Shown piece after piece: positions 8,809 to 17,699 of a stretch of 64,000 bases of DNA (within the stretch, counting starts at the first letter, position 1; every line of letters starts with the position of its first letter). The stretch spans positions 1 through 64,000 of the forward strand of contig CAINNJ010000055.1 of assembly GCA_903851195.1 (NCBI GenBank), in the 5' to 3' direction. Both the position numbers and the translations under genes were made by a program. This DNA is from an uncultured Acidobacteriia bacterium. GTDB taxonomy: Bacteria > Acidobacteriota > Terriglobia > Bryobacterales > Bryobacteraceae. Below the pieces are notes generated by a model that made no database searches, was not told the DNA's origin, and saw only the letters and a list, made by a program, of their open reading frames with translations.

Positions 8809-11800
8809 TTGTTGGCGTTCCTCTTCGTGCTGGCCGCGCCTTTGTATGCGGCGGGGCCTTCGGGAAGCCTGCAGGGGGTGGTGAGAGACAGCAGCGGGGG
8901 CGTGGTGCCGCACGCCGTTGTCCGCGCCACAGGCGCCGGGCGGACTTACGGGAACCAGACCGGGGAGCCGGGCGAGTTTCTGATGACGGGCATGCAGCCG
9001 GGCCTTTACAAAGTCGAAGTGGAAGCGGACGGCTTTCGCACCGCGGAGGCGCCCGGAACTCTCATCCAGGTGGATCAGGTGACGCGTCTCGATATCCGCC
9101 TTGAGGTCGGCTCCGTTCGCGAGGTCATGCAGGTGGAGGCCGCGACGCCGGGTATCGACAGCACCTCGGCCACACGCAAATGGACGGTGCCGCGCGAGGT
9201 GATTTCCGGTATTCCGCTAAATGGCCGGCAATTTCTCGACCTCGCGATGCTGGTTCCGGGCAGCGTCGCCGCGCCCGCCGGCACACAGGGCGCCGGGTTC
9301 AGCGTCAACGGGATGCGGTCGCAGTCGAATGTTTATCTGCTGGACGGTATCAGCAACACCGATACGCAGACGAACCAGCCGCTGAACCTGTTCCGTATCA
9401 CGGATGCCGTGCAGGAGTTCTCGGTGCAGACCAGCGCTGTCCAGCCGGAACAGGGCCGGGAGACCGGCGGGCAGGTGAACGTGGTCACGCGCAGCGGCGG
9501 CGAGGAATTCCACGGCGGCGTGTTTGAGTTCTTCCGCAATACCGTGCTGAATGCGGCCGATTTCTTTACGAACAAACTGGGCGGCGTAAAGAATCCGCTG
9601 AACCGGAATCAGTTCGGCGCCACGCTTGGTGGTCCTTTGCACCGCGGGGGGACTTACTTTTTCAGCTCCTGGGAAGGCTTTTATCAAAGCGCGCCGACGG
9701 TAACCAGCACGCTGACGCCGTCCGTCGCGCAACGGGCCACCGTGACCGATCCGGTCTCGCGAAAACTGCTGGCCTTTTATCCTTTGCCGAACGTGGCCGG
9801 AGGGCAGTCTTATATCGGAAATGTCAGTAACTCCGATCATGACCACACGGGGCTGATCCGGCTGGACCACCGGCTTACGGCAAGGGATCAAATGGCGGCC
9901 CGGTGGACGCAGTTCGCCGGCGACGACACCACGCCTGGCGCGACTCCGCTGTCGGGCGGCAACGCGGGGCCTTCGGCGCAGGCATCGGGAATGCTGGACG
10001 AGAGTCACAGCTTCTCGCCCGCGACCACCAGCGATCTCCGCTTCGGTTTCTCGCGGTATGCGGTGACGCGCACGCCGCAGGACGCGGGGTTCGATGCGCG
10101 GACCGTGTTCACCGGCGCGGATGGCAACGCGCTGCCGGGCGTGATTGCGAACGGCGGTCTGCCGACCATCAGCATTACGGGTGGATTCGCCAGTCTGGGC
10201 GCCGGCATGAATTTTCCGCAGGGAAGAACCACCAATACGTTTGAATTGGTGGATTCGGTGGCGCAGACCGCGCCATTCGGTTTGACGGAACATGCCTGGT
10301 CGTGGGGCGCCAGTGTGCGGCGTGAAGAACTGTATCGCTATCTGGATCGCGCGAGCCGCGGGGTGATTAATTTCGCCAGCTTCGCGGACTTCGCGCGAGG
10401 CCAGATCAACTCCGCCACGATCCGCAGCGGGAGCACGTATTCGTCCTGGAGCCGGACGCCTGCAGCCTTCTTCTGGCAGGACCGCTGGCGCCCGCAGCCC
10501 GGCGTCAGCGTCACGTACGGACTGCGCTATGAACTCTTCTCCGCGCTGGCGGAACGCGAACACCGGGCGGCCAACTATATTCCCGGAACAGGGCTCGTGG
10601 TTGTGGGCACGAACCGGGTGCTGGATATCGACCCACTGCGCACCGGGCCGGCCGCGCTGGTGCTTCGCGACAGCCCGCTTTCGCTGCCGGGCTCCGGCAT
10701 GTACGCGAACCGGAACAACGTGGCTCCGATGCTCGGCGTGGTCTGGTCACCGGGCAGCGGCGGACAACTGGCGGTCCGCGCCGGTGTTCGGGTGGGTTAC
10801 GACGATCTTTTCAACAACATTCCCGTGAGTATGGGGCTGGCTCCGCCGGCGAGCCTGCAGACGACGCAGACCGCAAACGTGACGCAGCCGGGCCGCTTTG
10901 CGTGGCCGCTGGCGTTCGATCAGAACGTTCCCCTGATTTCCAATTTCGGCAGGCAGGGGCCGGGGACGCCGGTGAGCGGCGTGATTGCGCTGCAGGGGAT
11001 CGATCCGCATCTGCAAAATGCGCGAGCGCTGCTTTATCATCTGGGGCTGCAGCGGCAGTTCGGACAGTTCGCGCTCGAAGCCGATTATCACGGAAGCCAG
11101 GGCCGTCACCTGGGCGTTTTCACCGATGTGAACCAGCCCGTAGTCATCGTGCGGGATGCGGCGAAGCGCGGGCCGGTGACGCCGAACGAACAGGTGTTTC
11201 CGGACCCGCGGTTCGGGCAGATTCAGATCGCCAAATCGATTGCGAATTCAGGTTACAACGCCGGCACGATTAGTCTAAGACGGCAGGCTCGCTCCGGTTC
11301 TTACTTACAAGCGTCTTACTCTTTGGCTAAGTCGATTGACGACAATTCTTCTTACTATGGTTCCGGAAGTCAGCCGGGGGAACCGGGCGCGCCGATCGAC
11401 AACCGTAATCTTCGCCTGGAACGAGGTGCGTCCGCCTTCGATGTCCGCCAGAGTTTCGTCGCGGCCGCCGTGTTCGCGATTCCCCGCTGGCGCGCGGCGA
11501 CGGGCATTGCGGGCTACGCGCTGCGGGACTGGAAGCTTTCCGGCATCGCCACCCTGCAGGCCGGAACTCCGTTTACCGTGGTGATGGGCGGCCCCGATAC
11601 CAGCGGTTTCAACCAATCCACGCAGGGCAGCAGTCCGAACGCGCAGAATCGTCCGAACCTGACGGGAGCGGGGCCGGTGGCGCAGGACAATCGCAATCCG
11701 GACGCGGCTTTCGATATCACCCGGTTCAGCGCCTCGCTGGCCGGTCAGCCCGGGACGGCCGGCCGCAACATTTTGTACGGCCCGGGGCTCAGCAACATCA

Positions 11801-12036
11801 ATCTGGCTGTTCTCAGAACGATCGGGCTGCGGCGGGAAGGCCTGCGGCTGGACTTTCGCGGCGAGTTCATGAATCTGCTGAACCACACGAATTTCGCGCA
11901 GCCCACGGCAGACCTGAACAACGCGAATTTCGGCAAAATTACCCAGACGGTCGGGTCGACCAGCGCGAACTCGACGACCGGGGGATCCACGGGGGGCGCG
12001 CGGCTGGTTCAACTGGGTTTGCGGCTTTCGTTTTAA
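8809..12036 (+). CDS. Oar-like TonB-dependent outer-membrane receptor
   Basis: A protein of about 1,075 residues. After a signal sequence ending LYAAG comes a carboxypeptidase-regulatory-like beta domain (GSLQGVVRDSSGGVVPHAVV, about residues 20-105), then a plug with FSVNGMRSQSNVYLLDGISN and a long beta-barrel ending in LVQLGLRLSF. A terminal Phe is typical of outer-membrane barrels. Acidobacteria carry many such receptors, usually for oligosaccharide or peptide uptake; the ligand is unknown. The TTG at 8809 gives a signal peptide with no basic residue. An in-frame CTG at 8770, with AAAGGA seven bases upstream, would add NLRTYYRNAFPR and make a normal n-region, so the true start may be 8770. 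The TonB energiser at 60274 could serve it. Confidence 0.9.
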   Translation: MLAFLFVLAAPLYAAGPSGSLQGVVRDSSGGVVPHAVVRATGAGRTYGNQTGEPGEFLMTGMQPGLYKVEVEADGFRTAEAPGTLIQVDQVTRLDIRLEVGSVREVMQVEAATPGIDSTSATRKWTVPREVISGIPLNGRQFLDLAMLVPGSVAAPAGTQGAGFSVNGMRSQSNVYLLDGISNTDTQTNQPLNLFRITDAVQEFSVQTSAVQPEQGRETGGQVNVVTRSGGEEFHGGVFEFFRNTVLNAADFFTNKLGGVKNPLNRNQFGATLGGPLHRGGTYFFSSWEGFYQSAPTVTSTLTPSVAQRATVTDPVSRKLLAFYPLPNVAGGQSYIGNVSNSDHDHTGLIRLDHRLTARDQMAARWTQFAGDDTTPGATPLSGGNAGPSAQASGMLDESHSFSPATTSDLRFGFSRYAVTRTPQDAGFDARTVFTGADGNALPGVIANGGLPTISITGGFASLGAGMNFPQGRTTNTFELVDSVAQTAPFGLTEHAWSWGASVRREELYRYLDRASRGVINFASFADFARGQINSATIRSGSTYSSWSRTPAAFFWQDRWRPQPGVSVTYGLRYELFSALAEREHRAANYIPGTGLVVVGTNRVLDIDPLRTGPAALVLRDSPLSLPGSGMYANRNNVAPMLGVVWSPGSGGQLAVRAGVRVGYDDLFNNIPVSMGLAPPASLQTTQTANVTQPGRFAWPLAFDQNVPLISNFGRQGPGTPVSGVIALQGIDPHLQNARALLYHLGLQRQFGQFALEADYHGSQGRHLGVFTDVNQPVVIVRDAAKRGPVTPNEQVFPDPRFGQIQIAKSIANSGYNAGTISLRRQARSGSYLQASYSLAKSIDDNSSYYGSGSQPGEPGAPIDNRNLRLERGASAFDVRQSFVAAAVFAIPRWRAATGIAGYALRDWKLSGIATLQAGTPFTVVMGGPDTSGFNQSTQGSSPNAQNRPNLTGAGPVAQDNRNPDAAFDITRFSASLAGQPGTAGRNILYGPGLSNINLAVLRTIGLRREGLRLDFRGEFMNLLNHTNFAQPTADLNNANFGKITQTVGSTSANSTTGGSTGGARLVQLGLRLSF

Positions 12037-12042
12037 ACGGTT

Positions 12043-12945
12043 TCAGGCGCGCAGGTTGCGGAGATACTGGTAATCCACTTTCATGGATTCGAGCGCGGGC
12101 ATGTCGTGGAACGGCGGTTCCTGCTCCACGAACATACAGGCGATGTCCAGCTTCTTCGCGGCGGTGAAAATCCTGGCGTAGTCGATGCCACCGCGCCCGA
12201 GTTCGGTCGGCACGGGCGCGTGTTCGCCGGTGTCACCCAGCCTGGTGGTGGGCGTAAAGCCCGGCTTAAATTCTTTGATGTGGAGCAGTTTGAAGCGGTC
12301 GGGACAGCTGTTCAGAAGCTCCACGGGATCGTGCCCGGCCACGGTGACCCAGCCGCAGTCCAGTTCCAGGCTGACGAGACCGGCATCGGTCTCGCGCAGC
12401 AGTTCGTCATAACCGGTGACGCCGCCTTCGAGCTTTTTAAATTCGAAGTTGTGATTGTGATAAGCCAGCTGTAAGCCTGCCTTTTTCACCTGTTCGCCGA
12501 TTCTGTTGAAATGCGCCGCGCTCCATTTGTAATCGTCGAGCGTGAGGGCGTTCACCAGGGCGATGAAGAAGCCAATCTTACCGGCTTGCGGGTCGGCGTG
12601 AACGCGGGAAAGGTCGATGATCCAGGGTACGGTCATCACCATGTAATGCTGGCCCAGGGTTTTGGCGAAAGCGATCTGACTGTCCGGATCCTTCAGCAGA
12701 TCCGGCAGCAGGTAATGTCCGGCGGGATTCTTCAGCCCCACGTCGTCGAGCATCCGGCGCAGTTCGTTCGCGCCGAGGTTCGACATCGGCGACAGTTCCA
12801 CGTCCTTGTAGCCCGCGGCGGCGACCTGTTTCAGGGTACCGGCGGGATCCTCTTCCATCTCTTCGCCGACGGTGTAGAGTTGCAGGCCGATCGGCGCGGG
12901 CAGGATGCCGTTTTCGAGGCCCATCGTCTCCTCGTTCGTGGGCAT
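12043..12945 (-). CDS. Sugar phosphate isomerase/epimerase, xylose-isomerase-like
   Basis: A cytoplasmic TIM-barrel protein of about 300 residues in the AP-endonuclease-2/xylose isomerase-like superfamily. Diagnostic segments are IGLQLYTVGEEM at the first strand, YHNHNFEF (metal-site His region), LELDCGWVTVAGHDPVELL, HIKEF and the closing MFVEQEPP. The Glu and His residues in these blocks form the usual divalent-metal site. The substrate may be an inositol- or keto-sugar-type compound but is not determinable. The start at 12945 is preferred over 12972 because it lies one base after the TGA of the MetE-like gene, giving a coupled TGAAATG junction. No signal peptide, unlike the Tat homologue at 61375. 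Confidence 0.85.
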   Translation of the reverse strand: MPTNEETMGLENGILPAPIGLQLYTVGEEMEEDPAGTLKQVAAAGYKDVELSPMSNLGANELRRMLDDVGLKNPAGHYLLPDLLKDPDSQIAFAKTLGQHYMVMTVPWIIDLSRVHADPQAGKIGFFIALVNALTLDDYKWSAAHFNRIGEQVKKAGLQLAYHNHNFEFKKLEGGVTGYDELLRETDAGLVSLELDCGWVTVAGHDPVELLNSCPDRFKLLHIKEFKPGFTPTTRLGDTGEHAPVPTELGRGGIDYARIFTAAKKLDIACMFVEQEPPFHDMPALESMKVDYQYLRNLRA

Positions 12946-12946
12946 T

Positions 12947-14071
12947 TCAGCCCCAAACCTGCCGCGCGACATCGGCCACGAGCCGGATCTTGGCCCACTC
13001 CACTTCCTCGGTCACAGGGTTTCCTTCCGCCACGGAGGCGAAGCCGCATTGCGGACTGAGCGCGAGATTTTCGAGCGGCACGATTTTCGCCGCCTGATCG
13101 ATGCGCCGCAGGAGGTCTTCCTTGGTTTCAAGTTCGGCGCGTTTGCTGCTGACCAGGCCCAGCACGACCGTCCTGTCTTTGGGCACGAAACGGAGAGGCT
13201 CGAAACTGCCGGAGCGTTCGTCGTCGTACTCGAGCAGAAAGCGGTTGACACGCAGCGTGGAGAAAAGCTTCTCGGCGATGGCGTCGTAGCCGCCCTCGGC
13301 GTACCAGTTGCCCCGGTTATTGCCGCGGCACAGGTGGATGGCGAGCAGCGGGGCGTTGCCGTCGGCCGCGGCGCGGGCAGCATCGAACGCCAGATTGTCG
13401 GCGGCGATGGCCTCATCCAGCGCGACTTCGGGATCCATGCCGGTATCGGCGCGCAGCTTTTCGCGCCACTTCGGATCGATATACCAGGAGTAACGGGGCG
13501 CGTCGATCTGGATATAGCGGAGGCCCTCTTTCGCCAGGGCGGCGACCTCGGCGCTCACGATCGACGCCACGTCGGCGAGCAGTTCCGAGTGGCTGGCATA
13601 GACTTTGTCGGTGACGCCGCGCCGGAACAGAAGCATTGGAAACTGGGTCGCGCTGGGGAGCGTGATCTTTGCCGGTCCGGGGCTGTTGGCCAGCAGAAAC
13701 GGCACCTCATGGCCCGTCATGCGGCGCTTTGAAACGATCTTCGCGGTGGCGATGCCGTCGACGGCGCTGGCCTTATCCTGCACGGAAGCGGCGTGCTGCC
13801 AGTGGTAGCCGCCAGCTTCGTGGCCGGTGTCGACGCCATCGACGGAATCGACAAAATCGCTCATGAAATTGCGGCGGCGGAACTCCCCGTCGGTGAAGAC
13901 GCCGAGGCCCGCGTCCTTCTGCCGCGCGAGCACGCCCAGGATGCAGGCGTCTTCTGTTCTTTTTAGATCTTCTTTACTTCTAAAATCTGTGGGGCTGGCG
14001 GAGGCTCTGGCGGCGAGCAACTCCGCGGGTCTGAGGAAACTGCCTACGTGGTCCGAGCGGAAGGATGACAT
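12947..14071 (-). CDS. MetE C-terminal-domain-like methyltransferase
   Basis: A 374-residue protein matching the catalytic C-terminal barrel of cobalamin-independent methionine synthase without the N-terminal half. MSSFRSDHVGSFLRP opens the domain, and TDGEFRRRNF follows. The zinc ligands look intact: HLC in LAIHLCRGNN, a Glu in LEYDDERSG and the Cys in LALSPQCGF. Stand-alone MetE-like proteins of this size may transfer methyl groups from other donors or act as vinyl ether/thioether lyases, so true methionine synthesis is not certain. The ATG at 14071 fits the family start; a longer upstream frame has no homology. The stop is one base from the isomerase start, implying a two-gene operon. Confidence 0.85.
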   Translation of the reverse strand: MSSFRSDHVGSFLRPAELLAARASASPTDFRSKEDLKRTEDACILGVLARQKDAGLGVFTDGEFRRRNFMSDFVDSVDGVDTGHEAGGYHWQHAASVQDKASAVDGIATAKIVSKRRMTGHEVPFLLANSPGPAKITLPSATQFPMLLFRRGVTDKVYASHSELLADVASIVSAEVAALAKEGLRYIQIDAPRYSWYIDPKWREKLRADTGMDPEVALDEAIAADNLAFDAARAAADGNAPLLAIHLCRGNNRGNWYAEGGYDAIAEKLFSTLRVNRFLLEYDDERSGSFEPLRFVPKDRTVVLGLVSSKRAELETKEDLLRRIDQAAKIVPLENLALSPQCGFASVAEGNPVTEEVEWAKIRLVADVARQVWG

Positions 14072-14141
14072 GAGGGTAAGGTCTGCGGGCGAGGATATCA
14101 CAGCATTCGCGACCCGAGGTCCCGATCGCATAACGTGGTAG

Positions 14142-15404
14142 TTGCAGCCTGAGTTGCCCGGGAGCCGCCGGATCCTGATTCTTTCCCCGTTTCCGCCGCG
14201 GCGTGACGGCCACCATGGCGGCGCGCGGTCCATCGCGCACAGTGTAGCGGAACTGGCCGCCGGCCATCGGGTACGCGTGCTCTGTCTCGCTGCCGATGGA
14301 GAACAGCCCGCGGAGCCGGCGCTGGCGGGTCTCTGCGAGAAGGTGGAAGCGGTCCGGCGGCCGGGCGCGTCCGTGGGGTTCAGGCGTGTGCTGCTCACCG
14401 GCGCCTCGGTCGCGGCGGGCCTGCCGTTTTGGGTGGGGAACTGGAAGGTGGAAGAGTTCCGGCGGCGCGTCCGGGAAACGGTGCGGGAGTGGCGGCCAGA
14501 TATCGTGCACTTCGAGTTTCATGTGATGGCGCAATACGCCGACGCGGCGGAAGGCTGCCGCCGGATCCTGGTCGAGCATGAGCCCGGAACGGCGGCGGCG
14601 CGTGACCGGCGGCTTTTGAGTCCCGCGTGGCAGCGTCCTTTGCTCGATAGGGAGGTCAAGGCCTGGACTCGGTACGAGCGCGCGATTCTGCCCCGCTTCG
14701 ACGCGGTTGTGTGTTTCTCCGGGCGTGACCGGGAGGAGCTTGCGGCGCTGGAGCCGGCGGGGAATTTCTTCGTCATTCCTCCTTCCGCCGGTATCGTGGC
14801 CGAACCGCCCGCGCCCGAAGGCGGGATCTCCCCGCCGACTCTGCTTTTCTCGGGAAACTTCCGGCACCCTCCGAACGTGGATGCGGCTATTCGCCTGGCG
14901 CGCGACATCTTTCCGTTGGTGCGGGCGCGCTGTCCCGGGACACTGCTGCGAATCGCCGGCGCGCATCCGCCGCGGCGTCTTCACGCGCTTGCCGCGGGCG
15001 ATATCGAAATCACGGGGATGGTCCCGGACATGCAGCCACTGATTGCCGCCGCCACGGTGGTGGCCATCCCGTTGCGTAGTGGTTTGGGGGTGCGCATTAA
15101 GACGATCGAGGCCCTTGTTCTGGGCAAGGCGGTGATCGCGACCGCGCTTGCAGCGGAAGGGCTGGGGGTGCGGAACGGGCAGGAGTTTCTGGAGGCCGGG
15201 AGCGATGCCGGGTTTGCCGACGGCATCACGGCGCTGTTGCAGGATCCGGCGCGCCGCGCGGAGTTGGGCCGGCAGGCGCGGGAGTGGGCCCGGGTGTTTT
15301 GTCAGCCGGGCCGCCTCCGGGCCGCTTACGAAGATTTGTACGAGCGTCTTACTTTGTTACCGGCTTTGTTACCGGCTTTGTTACCGGCCGATCACACGGG
15401 CTAA
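14142..15404 (+). CDS. Family 4-type glycosyltransferase
   Basis: A GT-B glycosyltransferase of 420 residues, predicted to add a sugar from a nucleotide donor to a surface-glycan acceptor at the cytoplasmic membrane face. RRILILSPFPPRRDGHHGGA is the typical N-terminal strand and Gly-rich loop. The C-terminal half has FSGNFRHPPNVDAAIRL, GMVPDMQPLIAAATVVAIPLRSGLGVRIKTIEAL and GKAVIATALAAEGL, the donor-binding region, with a Glu in the usual position. The TTG start at 14142 lacks a strong ribosome site. The last residues repeat LLPA three times, encoded by a perfect 12-bp tandem repeat. The stop overlaps the tail of the convergent propeller gene by 24 bases. Confidence 0.88.
   Translation: MQPELPGSRRILILSPFPPRRDGHHGGARSIAHSVAELAAGHRVRVLCLAADGEQPAEPALAGLCEKVEAVRRPGASVGFRRVLLTGASVAAGLPFWVGNWKVEEFRRRVRETVREWRPDIVHFEFHVMAQYADAAEGCRRILVEHEPGTAAARDRRLLSPAWQRPLLDREVKAWTRYERAILPRFDAVVCFSGRDREELAALEPAGNFFVIPPSAGIVAEPPAPEGGISPPTLLFSGNFRHPPNVDAAIRLARDIFPLVRARCPGTLLRIAGAHPPRRLHALAAGDIEITGMVPDMQPLIAAATVVAIPLRSGLGVRIKTIEALVLGKAVIATALAAEGLGVRNGQEFLEAGSDAGFADGITALLQDPARRAELGRQAREWARVFCQPGRLRAAYEDLYERLTLLPALLPALLPADHTG
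15352..15387 (+). repeat. Three 12-bp tandem repeats
   Basis: CTTTGTTACCGG occurs three times head to tail at 15352-15363, 15364-15375 and 15376-15387. It encodes LLPA repeats at the C-terminus of the glycosyltransferase and reaches the stop codon of the convergent gene at 15381. In-frame slippage here would change the tail length by four residues without breaking the frame. Confidence 0.9.
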
Positions 15405-16418
15405 CCAGTCCCGCGTCCACATCCGGGGAGAACGTCCCACCGGGCGCAGCGCTCCTGTCACCGCAGCGTCGTCCAGAACCGCGATTGCGGCGTGTTCGTC
15501 GTTGATCCCGTAACTGATGAGCCACCGGCCGCCATCATAAAGGGCGCCACACGGGTAAACCACCTCCGCAACGGTGGAGTTCAGGCGCTCCTGCCCGAAC
15601 CGGTTCCCGAAGGGGTTGGGCAGTGCCAAGGGATTTTCCGCACAGGCGAACGGCGCGAACGGCGGCTCGCCGGAGTAGGTGAGGCAGCCCGCAACGTATC
15701 TGGAGCCGGTCCGTGTCTGGTAGCAGGAGTGGTAAACGGCGACGTAGCGCCCTTGCCGCAGCACCGGCGGGGCGCCGCCTCGCAGGGTTCCGAAACGCCT
15801 CGACCAGGGGTAATGGTTCCATTGCGCGGAAGAAGCGTCCGCAAACTCCATGCGGCCCTCCCTGATGCCGGCGAGCCGCAAAATGCGCAACGGGGCCAGC
15901 GAATACACGCTGAACAGGTTGCCCTCCGCAGAGAACAGTCCCCAGTTCTTTTCGAGGCGGGCCTGGTTTCCGGGCAGAACGAGTTCCCGGGGGCGGCCGG
16001 CGGGAGTGAGGCTTTGCCCATCCAGTTCCTGCAGGAACTGGTGATTCGATGGCTGGTGGGAGCCGGAATTCCAGTGGAGAAGCAGGCGATTTTCATGAAC
16101 GATCAGACGGGGGTCGGCAAACCAGCGGTGGGCTTGTCCCGGGTATTGCCGCTCCGGCGGCGGGCTGAGCAGGTCACTGAGCGGGAGTTGGGAGCCCGGT
16201 TCGACCGCGAGGTTCGGGTCGAGCCGGCAGATGGCGAGGCGACGGAGTCCATCGGACAGAACCACCCGGTACGCCATGATGTAGCCCGCGGCGCAGGCCG
16301 CAATGGCAGGATTGAAGAAACGCGGTTCACCGGATCGGGACGGGTTGCTCCACTGCGGGGGCAGCAGTTCGGCGGCGGTGAAGATGCGCGCAGAGTCGTC
16401 AGAATGAGCCGAAAACAC
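15381..16418 (-). CDS. Five-bladed beta-propeller glycan protein (GH43/GH130-like)
   Basis: A 345-residue cytoplasmic protein. Segments such as HRWFADPRLIVHENRLLLHWNS, KNWGLFSAEGNLFSVYSL and GGAPPVLRQGRYVAVYHS match the blade pattern of the five-bladed propeller glycoside hydrolase/phosphorylase superfamily (GH43, GH62, GH130). Acidic residues in ADPR, EKNWG and AEVVYPCG could be catalytic, but I cannot assign a reaction. The GTG start at 16418 has GGCAGG just upstream. It lies in a polysaccharide-assembly cluster, converging on the GT4 gene and diverging from the GT9 gene, which suggests trimming or modification of the same glycan. Confidence 0.6.
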   Translation of the reverse strand: MFSAHSDDSARIFTAAELLPPQWSNPSRSGEPRFFNPAIAACAAGYIMAYRVVLSDGLRRLAICRLDPNLAVEPGSQLPLSDLLSPPPERQYPGQAHRWFADPRLIVHENRLLLHWNSGSHQPSNHQFLQELDGQSLTPAGRPRELVLPGNQARLEKNWGLFSAEGNLFSVYSLAPLRILRLAGIREGRMEFADASSAQWNHYPWSRRFGTLRGGAPPVLRQGRYVAVYHSCYQTRTGSRYVAGCLTYSGEPPFAPFACAENPLALPNPFGNRFGQERLNSTVAEVVYPCGALYDGGRWLISYGINDEHAAIAVLDDAAVTGALRPVGRSPRMWTRDWLARVIGR

Positions 16419-16433
16419 CAGTACCTGCCGGAA

Positions 16434-17699
16434 ATGTCCGATCGGCGGCTGCTTCCCCCGATGCTGCGTCTGGTTCGCCGCGCGGGGCGGGTTTCCGGCC
16501 AGGGGGAGGCCATATCGTCGCCTTCCATTCTCATCATCTCAGTGGAAGGGCTCGGCGACACCATCCTGACCGTGCCCCTGCTGCGCGCCGCGCGCCGGGC
16601 GTGCCCGGGCGCCCGGATCACGCTGGTGACCGCAAGCGGGTCGGTGGCGCTGTTCCGGCATTGCCCGTATGTCGATGAGGTGGTGGGGATGGACAGGGCC
16701 GCCTGCTTCCGGCCGCTGCCGCGCGTCTTTTCGGTGGTTCGGTTGCTGCGGGCGGCGCGGTTCGTCCGCACGGAACTGGGGAACCGGCATTTCGACATCG
16801 CGATTAACGCCGACCCGTGGACGAACGTGGTGGGGGCGGCTTTTCTGGCGTGGTACAGCGGCGCGGCGCAGCGGATCTGCGCCATTCCGGCGTCCCCCGC
16901 CGTGAGCCCGCGCTGCGCGGTCAACCGTGCGGAAGAGGAACTCTATTCCACCGTGCTGACGCTCGACGGGCACCGGATCCGCTATTCGGTGGAGATGGCG
17001 CGCCATTTGTGGAGCGGCGAGGTCTCGGCGGATCTGGAACTCTGGCCGTCCGCGGACGACGAAGCCTGGGCATTGGAACGGCTGGCCGGCAGTGGGGAAC
17101 CGCTGATCGCGCTGGGAATCGGCGGCAGCGTTCCGAAGCGCATCTGGCCGGCGGCGGCTTTTGTTGCCATGGCTCGCGAACTGGCGGAGCGGATGCCCTG
17201 CCGATTTGCCGTTCTGGGCAGCCCGCAGGAAGCGGCGAAAGCCGAGGGCATTGCCGCGGCAATCGGAGCGCGTGCGTTCAGCCTGTGCCGGGAGGATGTA
17301 AACCGGTCGCTCGCCGTGCTTGGACACGCACACGCTTACTTCGGGAACGACACCGGGTCGATGCATCTGGCCGCGGCTCGCGGCGTGGCTTGTCTGGTGA
17401 CCTCCTGTCATCCGCGGGGAGCGCCGTCCGGCCATCTGAACGCGGAGCAGACGTATCATCCGTGGAACGTCCGTTATCGCTATCTGCGCCCCGCCGCGGC
17501 TTCGGAAGCCTGCCGGGCGGGGTGCGTGGCGGAGGCACCGCACTGCATCCTGGGCATCGGGCCGGCGGAGGCCGCGGGGGAACTGGCGGCGTTCCTCTCA
17601 GCGAAACACGATCTTGTCGTAGGGCGGAAGACGGCGGATGAGATCGAGGTTAGCCCCGGCCCTGCCGGCCAGGCGGACGCGCGCCTGGGCGAGGGCTGA
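16434..17699 (+). CDS. Family 9 (heptosyltransferase-like) glycosyltransferase
   Basis: A GT9 enzyme related to ADP-heptose:LPS heptosyltransferases. The domain begins at ILIISVEGLGDTILTVPLLRAA, the hallmark N-terminal motif. The C-terminal half shows IALGIGGSVPKRIWPAAAF and YFGNDTGSMHLAAARGV, the conserved D-x-G-x-x-H donor site. The ATG at 16434 avoids overlap with the divergent gene start at 16418; an in-frame ATG at 16404 is the alternative. The protein runs about 30 residues beyond the usual family end (after LAAFLSAKHD), and that tail overlaps the convergent pyruvyl transferase gene by 102 bases. It probably adds a sugar to lipopolysaccharide core or a surface polymer. Confidence 0.88.
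   Translation: MSDRRLLPPMLRLVRRAGRVSGQGEAISSPSILIISVEGLGDTILTVPLLRAARRACPGARITLVTASGSVALFRHCPYVDEVVGMDRAACFRPLPRVFSVVRLLRAARFVRTELGNRHFDIAINADPWTNVVGAAFLAWYSGAAQRICAIPASPAVSPRCAVNRAEEELYSTVLTLDGHRIRYSVEMARHLWSGEVSADLELWPSADDEAWALERLAGSGEPLIALGIGGSVPKRIWPAAAFVAMARELAERMPCRFAVLGSPQEAAKAEGIAAAIGARAFSLCREDVNRSLAVLGHAHAYFGNDTGSMHLAAARGVACLVTSCHPRGAPSGHLNAEQTYHPWNVRYRYLRPAAASEACRAGCVAEAPHCILGIGPAEAAGELAAFLSAKHDLVVGRKTADEIEVSPGPAGQADARLGEG

Noticed and set aside
14072-14398. N-terminal extension of the MetE-like frame
   Set aside because: Overlaps the divergent glycosyltransferase gene and has no similarity to MetE; Met at 14071 begins the family domain.
15492-16403. N-terminal extension of the GT9 reading frame
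   Set aside because: It lies entirely opposite the propeller gene and has no GT9 features; the GT9 domain starts after 16434.
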